Source: CAYTAU01 sp964442075 (lineage in GTDB: Bacteria > Bacteroidota > Bacteroidia > Bacteroidales > CAYTAU01). From it: a stretch of DNA of 64,000 nt. Positions within the stretch are counted from its first letter, which is position 1; the number at the start of each line of letters is the position of its first letter. A model generated the notes under the pieces. The model saw nothing but the letters and a program-made list of their open reading frames with translations. It had not been told where the DNA came from and searched no databases. Location: assembly GCA_964442075.1 (NCBI GenBank), contig CAYTWH010000013.1, positions 18,450-82,449 on the forward strand. The letters run 5' to 3'. Shown piece by piece: positions 47,007-56,749 of this stretch. Position numbers and translations under genes: made by a program.

Positions 47007-48071
47007 ATGGATTACAGCATAATTAATACCGTAATTTTTAGTTTTATCACTGCTGTTGGTATTACATTTCTTTCAATTCCGGCAATAATTAAAGTTGCCA
47101 AAGAAAAACAGTTGTATGATGAACCAAATAAACGCAAATCTCACACAACAAAAATTCCAACTTTAGGCGGTATAGGCATATTTGCAGGAGTAATGTTTGC
47201 AATAACATTTTGGACAGATTTTTCTCAATGTTTACATCTACAGTTTATTATTGCAGCTATGACAGTAATCTCTTTTATTGGGATAAAAGATGACATAAGC
47301 GGTTTATCGGCTTCAAAAAAATTATTAGGACAATTATTTGCTGCAATCATCCTTGTTATATGGGGAGACATTAGAGTAACCAGCATGTTAGGAGTTTTTG
47401 GAATAGGAGAAGTACATTTTATTTTTAGTGTTATTTTTTCAACTTTTACTATTCTTGTTATTATTAATGCTTTTAATATGATTGATGGCATTAATGGTTT
47501 ATCTGCAAGTTTTGGGATAATTAGTGCTGTAACTTTTGGTATATGGTTCTTTTTAATTGAAAATTATCAGCATGCTATTATAGCTGTAGCTTTGGTTGGC
47601 TCTCTTCTTGCTTTTTTAAGATTTAATATTTCTCCTGCTAAAATTTTTATGGGCGACACAGGATCAATGTTATTAGGTTTAATTTTATCAGTTTTAGCAA
47701 TTGAGTTTATTCAAACCAATATAGATTTTAAAACCATTCCATATGCTGTTCAGGCTGCTCCTATGGTAGCAATAGGAACATTATTCATCCCTCTTTTTGA
47801 TTTATTAAGAGTATTTTCAATTAGAATTTATAGAGGCAGGTCACCATTTAGACCTGATAGAAATCACTTGCATCATGTTTTAATTGATACAGGATTATCG
47901 CATAATTTTGCAACTTTTATTCTTTCAATTTTTGCAATTATTTTAACGATTACTGTTTTTATTTTACAAGGAATTGGAAATTATTGGTTAGGTTCACTTT
48001 TATTTGTCAGTACTCTTTCATTTTCTATTATTATTTATTTAATAGCCAAAAAGAAAAATAAAAAAATATAA
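47007..48071 (+). CDS. MraY/WecA-family undecaprenyl-phosphate sugar-1-phosphate transferase
   Basis: The 354-residue membrane enzyme has about 11 helices and the family motifs: PNKRKSHTTKIPTLGG, KDDISGLSASKK with the DD pair, NAFNMIDGINGL, FMGDTGSMLLG and the carbohydrate-recognition motif FRPDRNHLHH, which is WecA/TagO-like rather than MraY. It would start O-antigen or exopolysaccharide synthesis by loading a sugar phosphate onto undecaprenyl phosphate. The start at 47007 is chosen from the -7 element and the hydrophobic N-terminus. It is followed nine bases later by an outer-membrane barrel gene. Confidence 0.9.
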   Translation: MDYSIINTVIFSFITAVGITFLSIPAIIKVAKEKQLYDEPNKRKSHTTKIPTLGGIGIFAGVMFAITFWTDFSQCLHLQFIIAAMTVISFIGIKDDISGLSASKKLLGQLFAAIILVIWGDIRVTSMLGVFGIGEVHFIFSVIFSTFTILVIINAFNMIDGINGLSASFGIISAVTFGIWFFLIENYQHAIIAVALVGSLLAFLRFNISPAKIFMGDTGSMLLGLILSVLAIEFIQTNIDFKTIPYAVQAAPMVAIGTLFIPLFDLLRVFSIRIYRGRSPFRPDRNHLHHVLIDTGLSHNFATFILSIFAIILTITVFILQGIGNYWLGSLLFVSTLSFSIIIYLIAKKKNKKI

Positions 48072-48080
48072 ATAAGCCCT

Positions 48081-49661
48081 ATGAAGGTTTTATTGCTACT
48101 AATATTTTTATCCCCTATAATCTCGTTTTCTCAACAACTATTTCTACCATTAAATCATAATGTTAATATTGATATTAATAAACAGGTAAATTATTTAAAC
48201 AATAATGTTCATACTAGCTTTAAACCTGTTTTAAGTTCTTATTTGAATAATTATTTTGATAGCGATTCAATAATATATGATTATCAGCGCGACAGTATTT
48301 TTTTAAGCAAAAAAAAGCATACTTGGATTTGGCGAAAGCTAAGAACAGAAGATTTAATATTAATTGATACAGCCGATTTTTTTCTTTCAATTAATCCAAT
48401 GTTCAACTTAGAATATGGTAGAAATACTATAAATGATTCGTTACTAAGTGTAAACACCAGGGGAATAGCAGTAAAAGGCAATATAGGTAAAACATTATCT
48501 TTTTATTCCGATTTTTATGAGAATCAAGCATTTTTTCCTGATTATGTGCATCAATATATAAATGAACATGCTGTAATTCCCGGACAAGGAAGAAATCGTG
48601 GATTTAAGGGCAATGGACACGATTATGCTTATGCATCCGGATATCTATCGTTTACACCAAAAAAATATTTGAATTTCCGCATTGGACACGGGAAAAACTT
48701 TATTGGAGAAGGTTACAGGTCATTATTATTATCAGACTTTTCTTTTAATTATCCTTTTGTTAGAACAACAATTACGTTGAATAAATTTCAATATACTTCA
48801 ATGTTTACTGCTCATCAGGAAATAAAATCTGCCGACTCAAGATTACTTGCTTACCAACGAAAACATGGCTCTTTTAATTATTTGAGTTGGCTGATTAATA
48901 AACGAATTCAAATTGGTTTATTTGAAGGGATTATATGGAAAACTACATATTCGAACTCAAATAATAATTTTGATATAAATTACTTTAATCCGGCAATAAT
49001 GGTTCGCCCGTTGCAATACGGATTAAGCGATGAAAATAATGTTGTATTAGGTTTAAATGCAGAAATAAAAATAATTAACTCTATTCAGCTTTACGGTCAA
49101 TATATGCTTGATGATGTAATAAATGATTATACCGGTGAAAAAAACGGATATCAGATTGGAATTAAGTTTTTTGAAATCTTTAAATTGAAAAATTTGTATT
49201 TACAAGCAGAATATAATAGCGTATCCCCTTATACTTATGGACATGTAGACCACTTCCAAAATTATTCTAATGCAAATGAGCCACTTGCCCATCCTTTGGG
49301 TGCTAATTTTAAAGAAGTAATTGGTATTATGCATTATAAAATTAATGACTTTTTTATAGATTTCAAATACATAAAATCAAATATTAATACAAGTTTAAAT
49401 AATTATCACTGCGGTTCAAACATTTTTCTTTCAGATACTTTAGCCTGTGAACTTATTCAAACAAATGATATTAAATATTTAAAATCAACATTAACATACA
49501 TTTCATTGCGATTAGGGTTTTTAATTAATCCAAGAAACAATATGCATCTTTTTGCAGGTTTTGTAAATCGCAAGTTTATTAACAATTCAATTACTACCGA
49601 AACTAATTATATTTTTCTGGGTATCAGAGCTTCTCTAAATAATCACTATTATGATTTTTAA
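48081..49661 (+). CDS. Predicted outer-membrane beta-barrel protein (Wzi/RemB-like)
   Basis: This 526-residue protein has a signal peptide (residues 1-18, ending IISFSQ) and a chain of amphipathic beta-strands to an aromatic C-terminal residue (Phe), typical of an outer-membrane barrel. Segments such as FRIGHGKNFIGEGYRSLLLSDF and NEPLAHPLGANFKEVIGI resemble Bacteroidota proteins grouped with capsule-assembly Wzi or gliding protein RemB. The exact assignment is uncertain. Its position after a WecA-like enzyme suggests a surface-polysaccharide role. Confidence 0.65.
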   Translation: MKVLLLLIFLSPIISFSQQLFLPLNHNVNIDINKQVNYLNNNVHTSFKPVLSSYLNNYFDSDSIIYDYQRDSIFLSKKKHTWIWRKLRTEDLILIDTADFFLSINPMFNLEYGRNTINDSLLSVNTRGIAVKGNIGKTLSFYSDFYENQAFFPDYVHQYINEHAVIPGQGRNRGFKGNGHDYAYASGYLSFTPKKYLNFRIGHGKNFIGEGYRSLLLSDFSFNYPFVRTTITLNKFQYTSMFTAHQEIKSADSRLLAYQRKHGSFNYLSWLINKRIQIGLFEGIIWKTTYSNSNNNFDINYFNPAIMVRPLQYGLSDENNVVLGLNAEIKIINSIQLYGQYMLDDVINDYTGEKNGYQIGIKFFEIFKLKNLYLQAEYNSVSPYTYGHVDHFQNYSNANEPLAHPLGANFKEVIGIMHYKINDFFIDFKYIKSNINTSLNNYHCGSNIFLSDTLACELIQTNDIKYLKSTLTYISLRLGFLINPRNNMHLFAGFVNRKFINNSITTETNYIFLGIRASLNNHYYDF

Positions 49662-49729
49662 CAATATAGTGTACATTATGTTCGTTATAATTATATTGCA
49701 GTTTGATTAATTTCATAATATTTAACTCT

Positions 49730-52333
49730 GTGTCAAAATTCAAAAAAATAATTAAATGGGTTTTAATTAGCATTGCTATAATAATAGCATTGATTATTGG
49801 GACAGGATTAGTTATTGCTAATTTTTACGGAGATGAAGTAAAAAGCTATGTAATTGAAGAACTTAATCAATACATTAAAACAGAAATCAGTGTTACTGAC
49901 ATTAATTTTAGTGTTTTAAAAAAATTCCCAAATGCCTCTCTTGAATTAACAGATGTTGTCGCAATGTCAACAGATGAATTTAATAAAAATAATTTTAAAA
50001 AGAGAAATACCGACACCTTGTTTACTGCAAAAAGCCTTTTCCTTCAATTTAACATTATTGATATTATAAAGAAAAACTATAAACTCAAAACCATTGATGT
50101 TGATAAAGGTAGTTTAAATATATATATAGATAATAAAGGTAATGATAACTTTCATTTTTGGAAAGAAAGCTCAAGTACAAATTCAAATTTTGAATTACAG
50201 CTTAAAAAACTAATATTTAACAATATAAGCCTACGATTTGTTAACATCCCAAAGGGTGTTGAATTAGAAACCTTTACATCTTATTTGGATTTGTCAGGCG
50301 ATTTCGCATCAGGCAATTATCAACTTGGAACTAACGGCACTTTCAAAATTCATAAATTTAAGTTTGATGATATTAATTATTTTGTTTCAAAAAATGTTGA
50401 ATTGGATTTAAATCTGGATGTTAAAAATAATTACTATAATATTCATAAAGGCAACCTAAAAGTTGAAGGAATATTATTTAACATTAGTGGAAATATAATT
50501 ACCGGTGAAACAAGCGATATTAATTTAGAAATTAAAGGTAAGGATATTAATGTAAAGTCATTTATATCACTTTTACCTGATAAATATAAGAATAAAATAA
50601 ATGATTTTAACAGTAATGGAATATTTTATTTTAATTCAAGTATTATTGGCAAAAGTAATAGCATTAAAACTCCACACATTGAAATAAATTTTGGAGTAGA
50701 AAATGGCGAAATTGAAAAAAGAAACAGCTCTGTAAAACTGACAAATGTAAATATTACAGGCATTTACAGCAACGGTTCAAGAAATAACATTAGCAGTTCA
50801 TATTTGTATTTTAATAATTTTGATATTAAAATGGGTAATAGCCAACTTACTGGAAACTGCAAAATGGAAAATCTTAAAAGACCTAAAATTGAATTAATTG
50901 CTGAAGCCAAAATTGAACTTAAAGAGTTACATGAGTTTTTCGAATTTGATACAATTGAAAATATTTCCGGATTAATTCAAACAAATTTTAAATTTAAAGG
51001 AAGACTCAACAGCATTAATGAGTTTACCGTAAAGGATTTTAGAAGAGCTAAAACAGAAGGAAAACTAAACATAAAAAACGGACAATTAAAAATTGAAAAT
51101 AATGATTACGACTTTTTAGATATTTATGGCGATTTTACTTTTAAGAATAATGATATTCGTATAGATAGTATAAGAATGATCGTAAACGAAAATGATATTT
51201 TTATTCATGGCTTTTTCAAAAATATTTTAAGCTATATTCTGGTTAAAGATCAAAACCTAATAATTGACGGTTATATAAAATCAAAATCGATTGATATTGA
51301 AAAATTATTTGTAATAGGAGAAAATGATCTGAATAAAAATGAAGGATATAATTTCCCCGATAACATTATATTAAATACAAAAGTTACAATTGATAAATTC
51401 AAATTTAACAGGTTTAAAGCAGAAAATGTTCATGGAACAATTTATTACAGAAATAAAACTCTGAATGCATCTCCTTTGCATTTCAACACTATGACCGGTA
51501 ATTTGAAAACTACAGGGACAATTGCACAAAACACCGACAATACATTTACTACAAAATTTGTAACAGAACTTAAAAATATCGACGTTGAAAAACTGTTTTA
51601 TACATTTAAAGATTTCGGTCAAAATTTCATCAGACAGGAACACTTAAAAGGTAAAGTAAGTTCTAATATTAATTTTTCATCAAATTGGTCAGATAAATTT
51701 GAGGTAAATGAAAAAAGTATTATTGCAGATGGTAACATCAATATAAGGGATGGCGAATTGGTTGATTTTGAGCCAATAGAAAGATTGTCGAAATATATTG
51801 CACTTGAAGAATTGAGGCATATTAAATTCTCTACTCTGGAAAATGATATTTTTATAAAAGACCGGAAAATAACTATTCCACAAATGGAAATAATATCCAC
51901 AGCTGCAGAAATTGAATTATCGGGCGAACACACATTTGATAATCACATATTGTATAGAGTTAAAATTTTGCTTTCTGATGTTCTTTCAAAAAAAGCTAAA
52001 AAATCTAAAAAGGAAAACAACGAATTTGGTGTTATTGAAGATGATGGACTTGGCAGAACAAGCTTGTATTTGTCAATTACAGGAACAACTGATGATTATA
52101 AAATAACTTATGATACTAAAAAAGTTAAAGACCATATTAAGCAAAGCCTGAAAGAGGAAAAACAAAATTTGAAATCAATACTTAACGAAGAATTTGGTTG
52201 GTTTAAAAACGATTCTACAATTATCCGTAATAATCAAAATAATGACGATAATTCTAATACCAATTTTTCAATAATCTGGGACGAAGAAGAGGAAGAGCCT
52301 TTGGAAGAAGAGGAAGATGATGATGATTGGTAA
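49730..52333 (+). CDS. AsmA-like (AsmA/TamB superfamily) membrane protein
   Basis: The product of about 867 residues has one N-terminal helix (about 8-30) and a very long beta-rich periplasmic region, with the start pattern ANFYGDEVKSYVIEELNQYIKTEISVTDINFSVLKKFPNASLELTDV typical of AsmA-like proteins. The C-terminus is highly acidic (EEEEEPLEEEEDDDDW). Family members form periplasmic bridges for lipid traffic to the outer membrane. I place the start at GTG 49730 (MSKFKKIIKWV); an in-frame TTG at 49703 adds nine residues. Confidence 0.82.
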   Translation: MSKFKKIIKWVLISIAIIIALIIGTGLVIANFYGDEVKSYVIEELNQYIKTEISVTDINFSVLKKFPNASLELTDVVAMSTDEFNKNNFKKRNTDTLFTAKSLFLQFNIIDIIKKNYKLKTIDVDKGSLNIYIDNKGNDNFHFWKESSSTNSNFELQLKKLIFNNISLRFVNIPKGVELETFTSYLDLSGDFASGNYQLGTNGTFKIHKFKFDDINYFVSKNVELDLNLDVKNNYYNIHKGNLKVEGILFNISGNIITGETSDINLEIKGKDINVKSFISLLPDKYKNKINDFNSNGIFYFNSSIIGKSNSIKTPHIEINFGVENGEIEKRNSSVKLTNVNITGIYSNGSRNNISSSYLYFNNFDIKMGNSQLTGNCKMENLKRPKIELIAEAKIELKELHEFFEFDTIENISGLIQTNFKFKGRLNSINEFTVKDFRRAKTEGKLNIKNGQLKIENNDYDFLDIYGDFTFKNNDIRIDSIRMIVNENDIFIHGFFKNILSYILVKDQNLIIDGYIKSKSIDIEKLFVIGENDLNKNEGYNFPDNIILNTKVTIDKFKFNRFKAENVHGTIYYRNKTLNASPLHFNTMTGNLKTTGTIAQNTDNTFTTKFVTELKNIDVEKLFYTFKDFGQNFIRQEHLKGKVSSNINFSSNWSDKFEVNEKSIIADGNINIRDGELVDFEPIERLSKYIALEELRHIKFSTLENDIFIKDRKITIPQMEIISTAAEIELSGEHTFDNHILYRVKILLSDVLSKKAKKSKKENNEFGVIEDDGLGRTSLYLSITGTTDDYKITYDTKKVKDHIKQSLKEEKQNLKSILNEEFGWFKNDSTIIRNNQNNDDNSNTNFSIIWDEEEEEPLEEEEDDDDW

Positions 52334-52429
52334 CATTTAACACCTATTAAGACACCTTATTCCAATTTATTATATTATATTATTTTCACAACCTGTGTCG
52401 CAATATTGTTTACCCGCAGAAAAAACAAT

Positions 52430-53296
52430 CTATCCCTTAAACTGCAAAATTTTTGAATCAGGAGATACATCTTCTGTAATCCAAATATTACCTCCAATAA
52501 CAGAATTTTTTCCAATTCTTATTCTGCCAAGTATTGTTGCTTCGGCATAAATAATAACATTATCTTCAACAATAGGGTGACGTTGTATTCCCTTAATTGG
52601 ATTGCCATTTTTATCAAGAGGGAAGCTTTTTGCTCCCAAAGTTACTCCCTGATACAACTTTACATTATTACCAATAATTGTGGTTTCGCCAATTACCACA
52701 CCAGTACCATGGTCTATGGTAAAATATTCTCCAATTTGTGCCCCCGGATGAATATCAATACCCGTTTCGGAATGTGCAAGCTCAGTAATAATTCTTGGTA
52801 TTAGCGGAACATTTAGTTTTAATAATTCGTGAGCTATTCTGTAATTTGTTAATGTTCTAATCACCGGATAACAAAAAATAACTTCGCCATAACCTTTTGC
52901 TGCAGGGTCTCCATTATATCCTGCTTCAACGTCTTTCGAAAGTTTTAGTCTTATATCAGGTAATCGTTCAAGAAATTTTTTAGTGATATTTGTAGCCGAA
53001 ATATTGCAATTTGCACAATTCATTTCAGTCTCTTCATCACAATCAAAACATAAACCACGCCTTATTTGTTCAACTAAAAGTCTTGAAACCTTATCAATAT
53101 TTACCCCAATATAATATTCCATTGTTTCTTTATTTAAAGAACTATCGCCGAAATATCCCGGAAAAATAATTTTTCTTAATAATTCAACAATCTCTATTAA
53201 GCTTGATGTTGAGGGCATTGGCTCTTCGTGTTCGGGTAAATGAAACACATGGTTATATGCTTCATAATCTGATAATGTTTTGATAATTTGTTTCAT
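52430..53296 (-). CDS. cysE: Serine O-acetyltransferase
   Basis: This 288-residue enzyme makes O-acetylserine for cysteine synthesis. It has an N-terminal helical domain, a four-Cys cluster around CFDCDEETEMNCANC (about 103-118) that looks metal-binding and is unusual for the Escherichia coli enzyme, and a hexapeptide-repeat C-terminal domain with SETGIDIHPGAQIGEYFTIDHGTGVVIGE carrying the catalytic Asp-His. It lies on the same strand just downstream of cysK, the next enzyme of the pathway. Confidence 0.92.
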   Translation of the reverse strand: MKQIIKTLSDYEAYNHVFHLPEHEEPMPSTSSLIEIVELLRKIIFPGYFGDSSLNKETMEYYIGVNIDKVSRLLVEQIRRGLCFDCDEETEMNCANCNISATNITKKFLERLPDIRLKLSKDVEAGYNGDPAAKGYGEVIFCYPVIRTLTNYRIAHELLKLNVPLIPRIITELAHSETGIDIHPGAQIGEYFTIDHGTGVVIGETTIIGNNVKLYQGVTLGAKSFPLDKNGNPIKGIQRHPIVEDNVIIYAEATILGRIRIGKNSVIGGNIWITEDVSPDSKILQFKG

Positions 53297-53388
53297 CTGT
53301 TTATAATTTGTTTTTATTTACCATATGTATCACCATTATAATCATTTACTTTTTATATAAGAATAATGACATGGCTCGTTTCATATTA

Positions 53389-54312
53389 TTATAAATTAAA
53401 TAATTCTGTGCTTAAATAACGTTCACCTGTATCGCAAATAATTGTTACTATAATTTTTCCTTTATTTTCAGGATTTTTTGCCAATTGTAAAGCTGCAAAA
53501 ACATTTGCGCCCGATGAAATCCCACAGAGAATACCTTCATGTTTTGCTAAATCCCTTGCTGTTTGCATTGCATCATTATCGCTAACTAAAATTATATCAT
53601 CCAGAATTTTTGTATTCATTACTTTAGGAATAAAACCTGCGCCTAACCCTTCTATTTTATGGAGCCCCGATTTCTTTCCAGACAAAACTGCTGAATTTTC
53701 TGGTTCAACAGCAATTATTTGAATATTATTTTTCTTCTCTTTCAAAACTTCGCCAACTCCGGTAATGGTTCCTCCCGAGCCAACTCCGGCAACAAAAATA
53801 TCAATTTCACCATTTGTGTCGTTCCAAATTTCCAAAGCTGTTGTTTTTCGGTGCATTTCTGCATTTGCAGGATTTTCAAACTGCATTGGCATAAATGAAT
53901 TACTGTTTGTCATAATTAATTCATTTGCTTTTTTAACTGCTCCATTCATCCCGTTTTCAACCGGAGTTAAAATAACTTCAGCACCATAAGCTTTAAGAAT
54001 TGCTATTCGTTCTTTACTGGCACTCGCCGGCATTACAAGTGTTAATTTGTATTTTTTTACAGAACAGAGCATTGCAAGTCCAATACCCGTGTTCCCACTT
54101 GTTGGCTCAATAATTAAAGTGTTCTTATTTATTTTTCCTTTTTGTTCGGCATCCTCAATCATTGCCTTTGCCAATCTATCTTTTACAGAACCTCCGGGAT
54201 TACAGCTTTCAAGTTTTACAAGTATATCAGAACCATAGGATTTTGTTAAATTCTGCAATTTTATCATTGGTGTGTTTCCAATTAATTCCGATATGTTTTG
54301 TGCTATTTTCAT
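53389..54312 (-). CDS. cysK: Cysteine synthase A
   Basis: The 307-residue PLP enzyme converts O-acetylserine and sulfide to cysteine. The PLP lysine is in SCNPGGSVKDRLAKAM, with EPTSGNTGIGLAMLC binding the substrate and GVGSGGTITG holding the phosphate. The ATG at 54312 is preferred to a TTG at 54330 because that TTG is part of the promoter -7 element and the family begins at MKIAQNISELIGNTPM. With cysE downstream it forms a cysteine pair. Confidence 0.95.
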   Translation of the reverse strand: MKIAQNISELIGNTPMIKLQNLTKSYGSDILVKLESCNPGGSVKDRLAKAMIEDAEQKGKINKNTLIIEPTSGNTGIGLAMLCSVKKYKLTLVMPASASKERIAILKAYGAEVILTPVENGMNGAVKKANELIMTNSNSFMPMQFENPANAEMHRKTTALEIWNDTNGEIDIFVAGVGSGGTITGVGEVLKEKKNNIQIIAVEPENSAVLSGKKSGLHKIEGLGAGFIPKVMNTKILDDIILVSDNDAMQTARDLAKHEGILCGISSGANVFAALQLAKNPENKGKIIVTIICDTGERYLSTELFNL

Positions 54313-54327
54313 TATTTGATCTTTTTG

Positions 54328-54335
54328 CAAAAGTA
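54328..54335 (-). promoter_or_regulatory. -7 element of cysK
   Basis: TACTTTTG on the minus strand, 15 bases before the ATG at 54312. It contains the alternative TTG start, which excludes that start from the mRNA. Confidence 0.55.
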
Positions 54336-54378
54336 ATATTTTATAAATTTAGCTTAATATAAAATACTGTTAGAGTTT

Positions 54379-54612
54379 TCACCCCCCTGCAAATGGTGGC
54401 AATAATGCTATCTCATCCTTATTGTTTAAAACAATATTATTTGCAATAAGATTTCTGTTAACCGAAACTTTATATTTATATTTTTTTATTTGGGGATATT
54501 CAGTTTCAATATATTTAATAAGTTCATTTGTGTCCTTTTTATTCTCAACATTAATTGACATTGTTTTTGCAATATCAGATAATACACCAAAGAATAATAC
54601 TTTCACAACCAT
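54379..54612 (-). CDS. moaD: MoaD/ThiS-family sulfur carrier protein
   Basis: This 77-residue ubiquitin-fold protein ends in the diagnostic Gly-Gly (ALLPPFAGG), which is adenylated and thiocarboxylated to carry sulfur. VKVLFFGVLSDIAKTMSINV matches MoaD, the small subunit of molybdopterin synthase, better than ThiS. No moaE or other molybdenum-cofactor gene is in the window. Its start codon overlaps the stop of the macrodomain gene (TGATG), so the two are translationally coupled. Confidence 0.8.
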   Translation of the reverse strand: MVVKVLFFGVLSDIAKTMSINVENKKDTNELIKYIETEYPQIKKYKYKVSVNRNLIANNIVLNNKDEIALLPPFAGG

Positions 54613-55115
54613 CAGCGTAATAGTTTTTTGTAAAGATCATAATTTTCATCATCAAAACAAACAAAAATTATTTTTCCCAAAGAATGATTAGTTTTTATAA
54701 ATTCCTTTACTTCATGAACTGCGATAATTGCAGCTCGTTGTTTTGGGAATTTGTAAACTCCTGTACTAATATTTGGAAAAGCAATGGATTTCAATCCATT
54801 TTCTATTGCCAGTTTAAGGCTTTGCTTGTAGCAACTTGCCAACAACTTGTCTTCTGATTTACTGCCACAGTTCCACACAGGTCCAACGGTATGAATAACA
54901 TATTCGGCAGGCAAATTGTATCCTTTGGTTATTTTAGCATCACCGGTTTGACAAGCATTTAGTGTTTTACATTCTTCTAATAATTCTTTTCCTGCGGCTC
55001 TGTGGATGGCACCATCAACTCCTCCCCCACCAAGTAAAGTTTTATTGGCAGCATTAACAATAACATCAATTTGAAGTTTGGTAATATCGCCTTGTATTAA
55101 TTCAATTGTCGTCAT
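54612..55115 (-). CDS. Macrodomain protein, O-acetyl-ADP-ribose deacetylase-like
   Basis: The 167-residue single macrodomain shows GDITKLQIDVIVNAANKTLLGGGGVDGAIHRAAG, the ADP-ribose binding and catalytic loop of the YmdB/MacroD type, plus SIAFPNISTGVYKFPKQRAA. Such enzymes hydrolyse O-acetyl-ADP-ribose and remove ADP-ribose from acidic residues. Coupling to a moaD-like gene is unexpected and may be only positional. Confidence 0.92.
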   Translation of the reverse strand: MTTIELIQGDITKLQIDVIVNAANKTLLGGGGVDGAIHRAAGKELLEECKTLNACQTGDAKITKGYNLPAEYVIHTVGPVWNCGSKSEDKLLASCYKQSLKLAIENGLKSIAFPNISTGVYKFPKQRAAIIAVHEVKEFIKTNHSLGKIIFVCFDDENYDLYKKLLR

Positions 55116-55213
55116 TAGTTAGTGTCTGTATTAAAACGCCAATAACTTCGTTACGATTGTCTTTATCGCTTTCTTATCAAACATTTCTAAAATTTATAGT
55201 TTTATTGCAAGCA

Positions 55214-55771
55214 CTAGTTAAATATATTCATTGTTTGTTCAAGCCCAATTGTACTAAAACTTTTAATTATTTCTATAGTTTTATTAATATGCTCAGGTAA
55301 TATATTTTTTTCTTCTTCTGTCCATTGTCCAAGAACATAGTCAACTTGACCTCCTCTGTTAAATTCATTTCCAATTCCAAAACGTAATCTGGCAAATTTA
55401 TTATTGCCAAGTGTTTCAATAATGCTTGTTAAGCCATTATGACCGGCACATCCGCCTTTTGGTCGCAATCTTAATTTACCAAATGGCAAAGCAATATCGT
55501 CTGCTATAATCAATAAATTTTCAACTGGAATTTTTTCTTTTTTAAGCCAGTAATTAACAGCTTTCCCGCTTAAATTAACGAAAGTTGATGGTTTTATTAA
55601 AACAAATGTTCTTCCCTTGTGTTTAACAACTGCTTTATTTCCGTATCGTTTATCCTCAAAAATAATATTGGATGCACCGACAAATGCATCCAATACAGAA
55701 AACCCTATATTATGTCGGGTATTATAATATTTATCTCCAATATTACCTAAACCCGTAATTAGGTATTTCAA
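55214..55771 (-). CDS. pth: Peptidyl-tRNA hydrolase
   Basis: This 185-residue enzyme recycles peptidyl-tRNAs that drop off the ribosome. It shows YLITGLGNIGDKYYNTRHNIGFSVLD with the catalytic His, FVLIKPSTFVNLSGKAV, the IADDIALPFGKLRLRPKGGCAGHNGLTSI region and FARLRFGIG. It lies 17 bases after rplY, the common bacterial rplY-pth pair. Confidence 0.96.
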   Translation of the reverse strand: MKYLITGLGNIGDKYYNTRHNIGFSVLDAFVGASNIIFEDKRYGNKAVVKHKGRTFVLIKPSTFVNLSGKAVNYWLKKEKIPVENLLIIADDIALPFGKLRLRPKGGCAGHNGLTSIIETLGNNKFARLRFGIGNEFNRGGQVDYVLGQWTEEEKNILPEHINKTIEIIKSFSTIGLEQTMNIFN

Positions 55772-55788
55772 AATTATATGAGTTTAAA

Positions 55789-56517
55789 TTATTTTTTTCC
55801 TGGTTTTTTACCGTCTTCGGGGTTTTTACCACCTTCAACAGGTTTTCCAGAATCCGGTGCTTTTCCTTTTTCTTTTCCTTCACCCTCTTTGCCTTCTTCA
55901 CCTTCTTTACCTTCTTCACCTTCTTCGCCTTCTTCGCCTTCTTCGCCTTCTTCTTCTTCATCCAATCCTTTAGCAGCCCTTGTTAATTTAACCGATGCTA
56001 CAACATTATTAGGATTATCAACAAGTTCAACTCCCTCAAAATCCAGATCTCCTACTTTTAATACTTTGCCAAGACCAAGACTTTCAATATTAATATCTAA
56101 AACATCCGGCAAATCTTTAATTAAACTTCTAACAAGTAAACGTCTTTGTTCAAGTGCCAATTTCCCACCATCCTGAATACCTATAGGTAAACCGTGTAAT
56201 TTTACAGGAACTCCAATTATTATTGGCTTATCTTCAAAAATTTGAAGAAAATCAATATGTAAAATATTGTCCCTTACAGGGTGATATTGAATATCCTGCA
56301 AAATAGCATCTGTTAATTTCCCTTCAATATTTAACTTAACAGTGTGTGCATTAGGAGTAAAAATTAGTTTACGAAAAGCATTTTCATGAGCATAAAAATG
56401 AATATTTTCTTTTCCACCATAAATAACACAGGGAACCATTTCCTGCTTACGTAATTCTTTAGTACTTTTTTTCCCTAAATTTTCTCTTACTTTTACATCA
56501 ATTGTTAACGATTTCAT
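55789..56517 (-). CDS. rplY: 50S ribosomal protein L25/general stress protein Ctc with repetitive tail
   Basis: Residues 1 to about 185 form the two-domain CTC-type L25 (VKVRENLGKKSTKELRKQEMVPCVIYGG, then VPVKLHGLPIGIQDGGKLALEQRRLLVRSLIKDLPD), which binds 5S rRNA. The last 55 residues are a low-complexity tail of Glu, Gly and Lys (DEEEEGEEGEEGEEGEEGKEG onwards) coded by short in-frame repeats at about 55868-55975. Acidic tails are common in Bacteroidota L25, but this tail is long. It is read with pth. Confidence 0.94.
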   Translation of the reverse strand: MKSLTIDVKVRENLGKKSTKELRKQEMVPCVIYGGKENIHFYAHENAFRKLIFTPNAHTVKLNIEGKLTDAILQDIQYHPVRDNILHIDFLQIFEDKPIIIGVPVKLHGLPIGIQDGGKLALEQRRLLVRSLIKDLPDVLDINIESLGLGKVLKVGDLDFEGVELVDNPNNVVASVKLTRAAKGLDEEEEGEEGEEGEEGEEGKEGEEGKEGEGKEKGKAPDSGKPVEGGKNPEDGKKPGKK

Positions 56518-56610
56518 TTTAATAAATTTATGTGCTACTCAAAGTAAAAATATTGACCGATTTTCGGGATATTCTTTTACTCCCCATCACACGTTTAATA
56601 AATTGGGCTG

Positions 56611-56618
56611 CAAAGGTA
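56611..56618 (-). promoter_or_regulatory. -7 element of rplY
   Basis: TACCTTTG followed by GCAG on the minus strand, the same sequence as the rpsL promoter -7 region. The leader to the rplY ATG at 56517 would be about 85-90 bases. Confidence 0.5.
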
Positions 56619-56749
56619 ATGTTTTTATTTAAGTGAAAAAATATTGTCGAAACAAAAAAATTATGTGTATTTTGGCTACACATTTTATAAGAACAATTAT
56701 GGGTTCTTGATGTTTTTAGAAATTTATTAAAAAATGAAATTTTTAGAAT

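Noticed and set aside
54379..54612. ThiS of thiamine synthesis
   Set aside because: No thiamine genes are near and the N-terminal pattern fits MoaD better, though the Gly-Gly end alone cannot decide.
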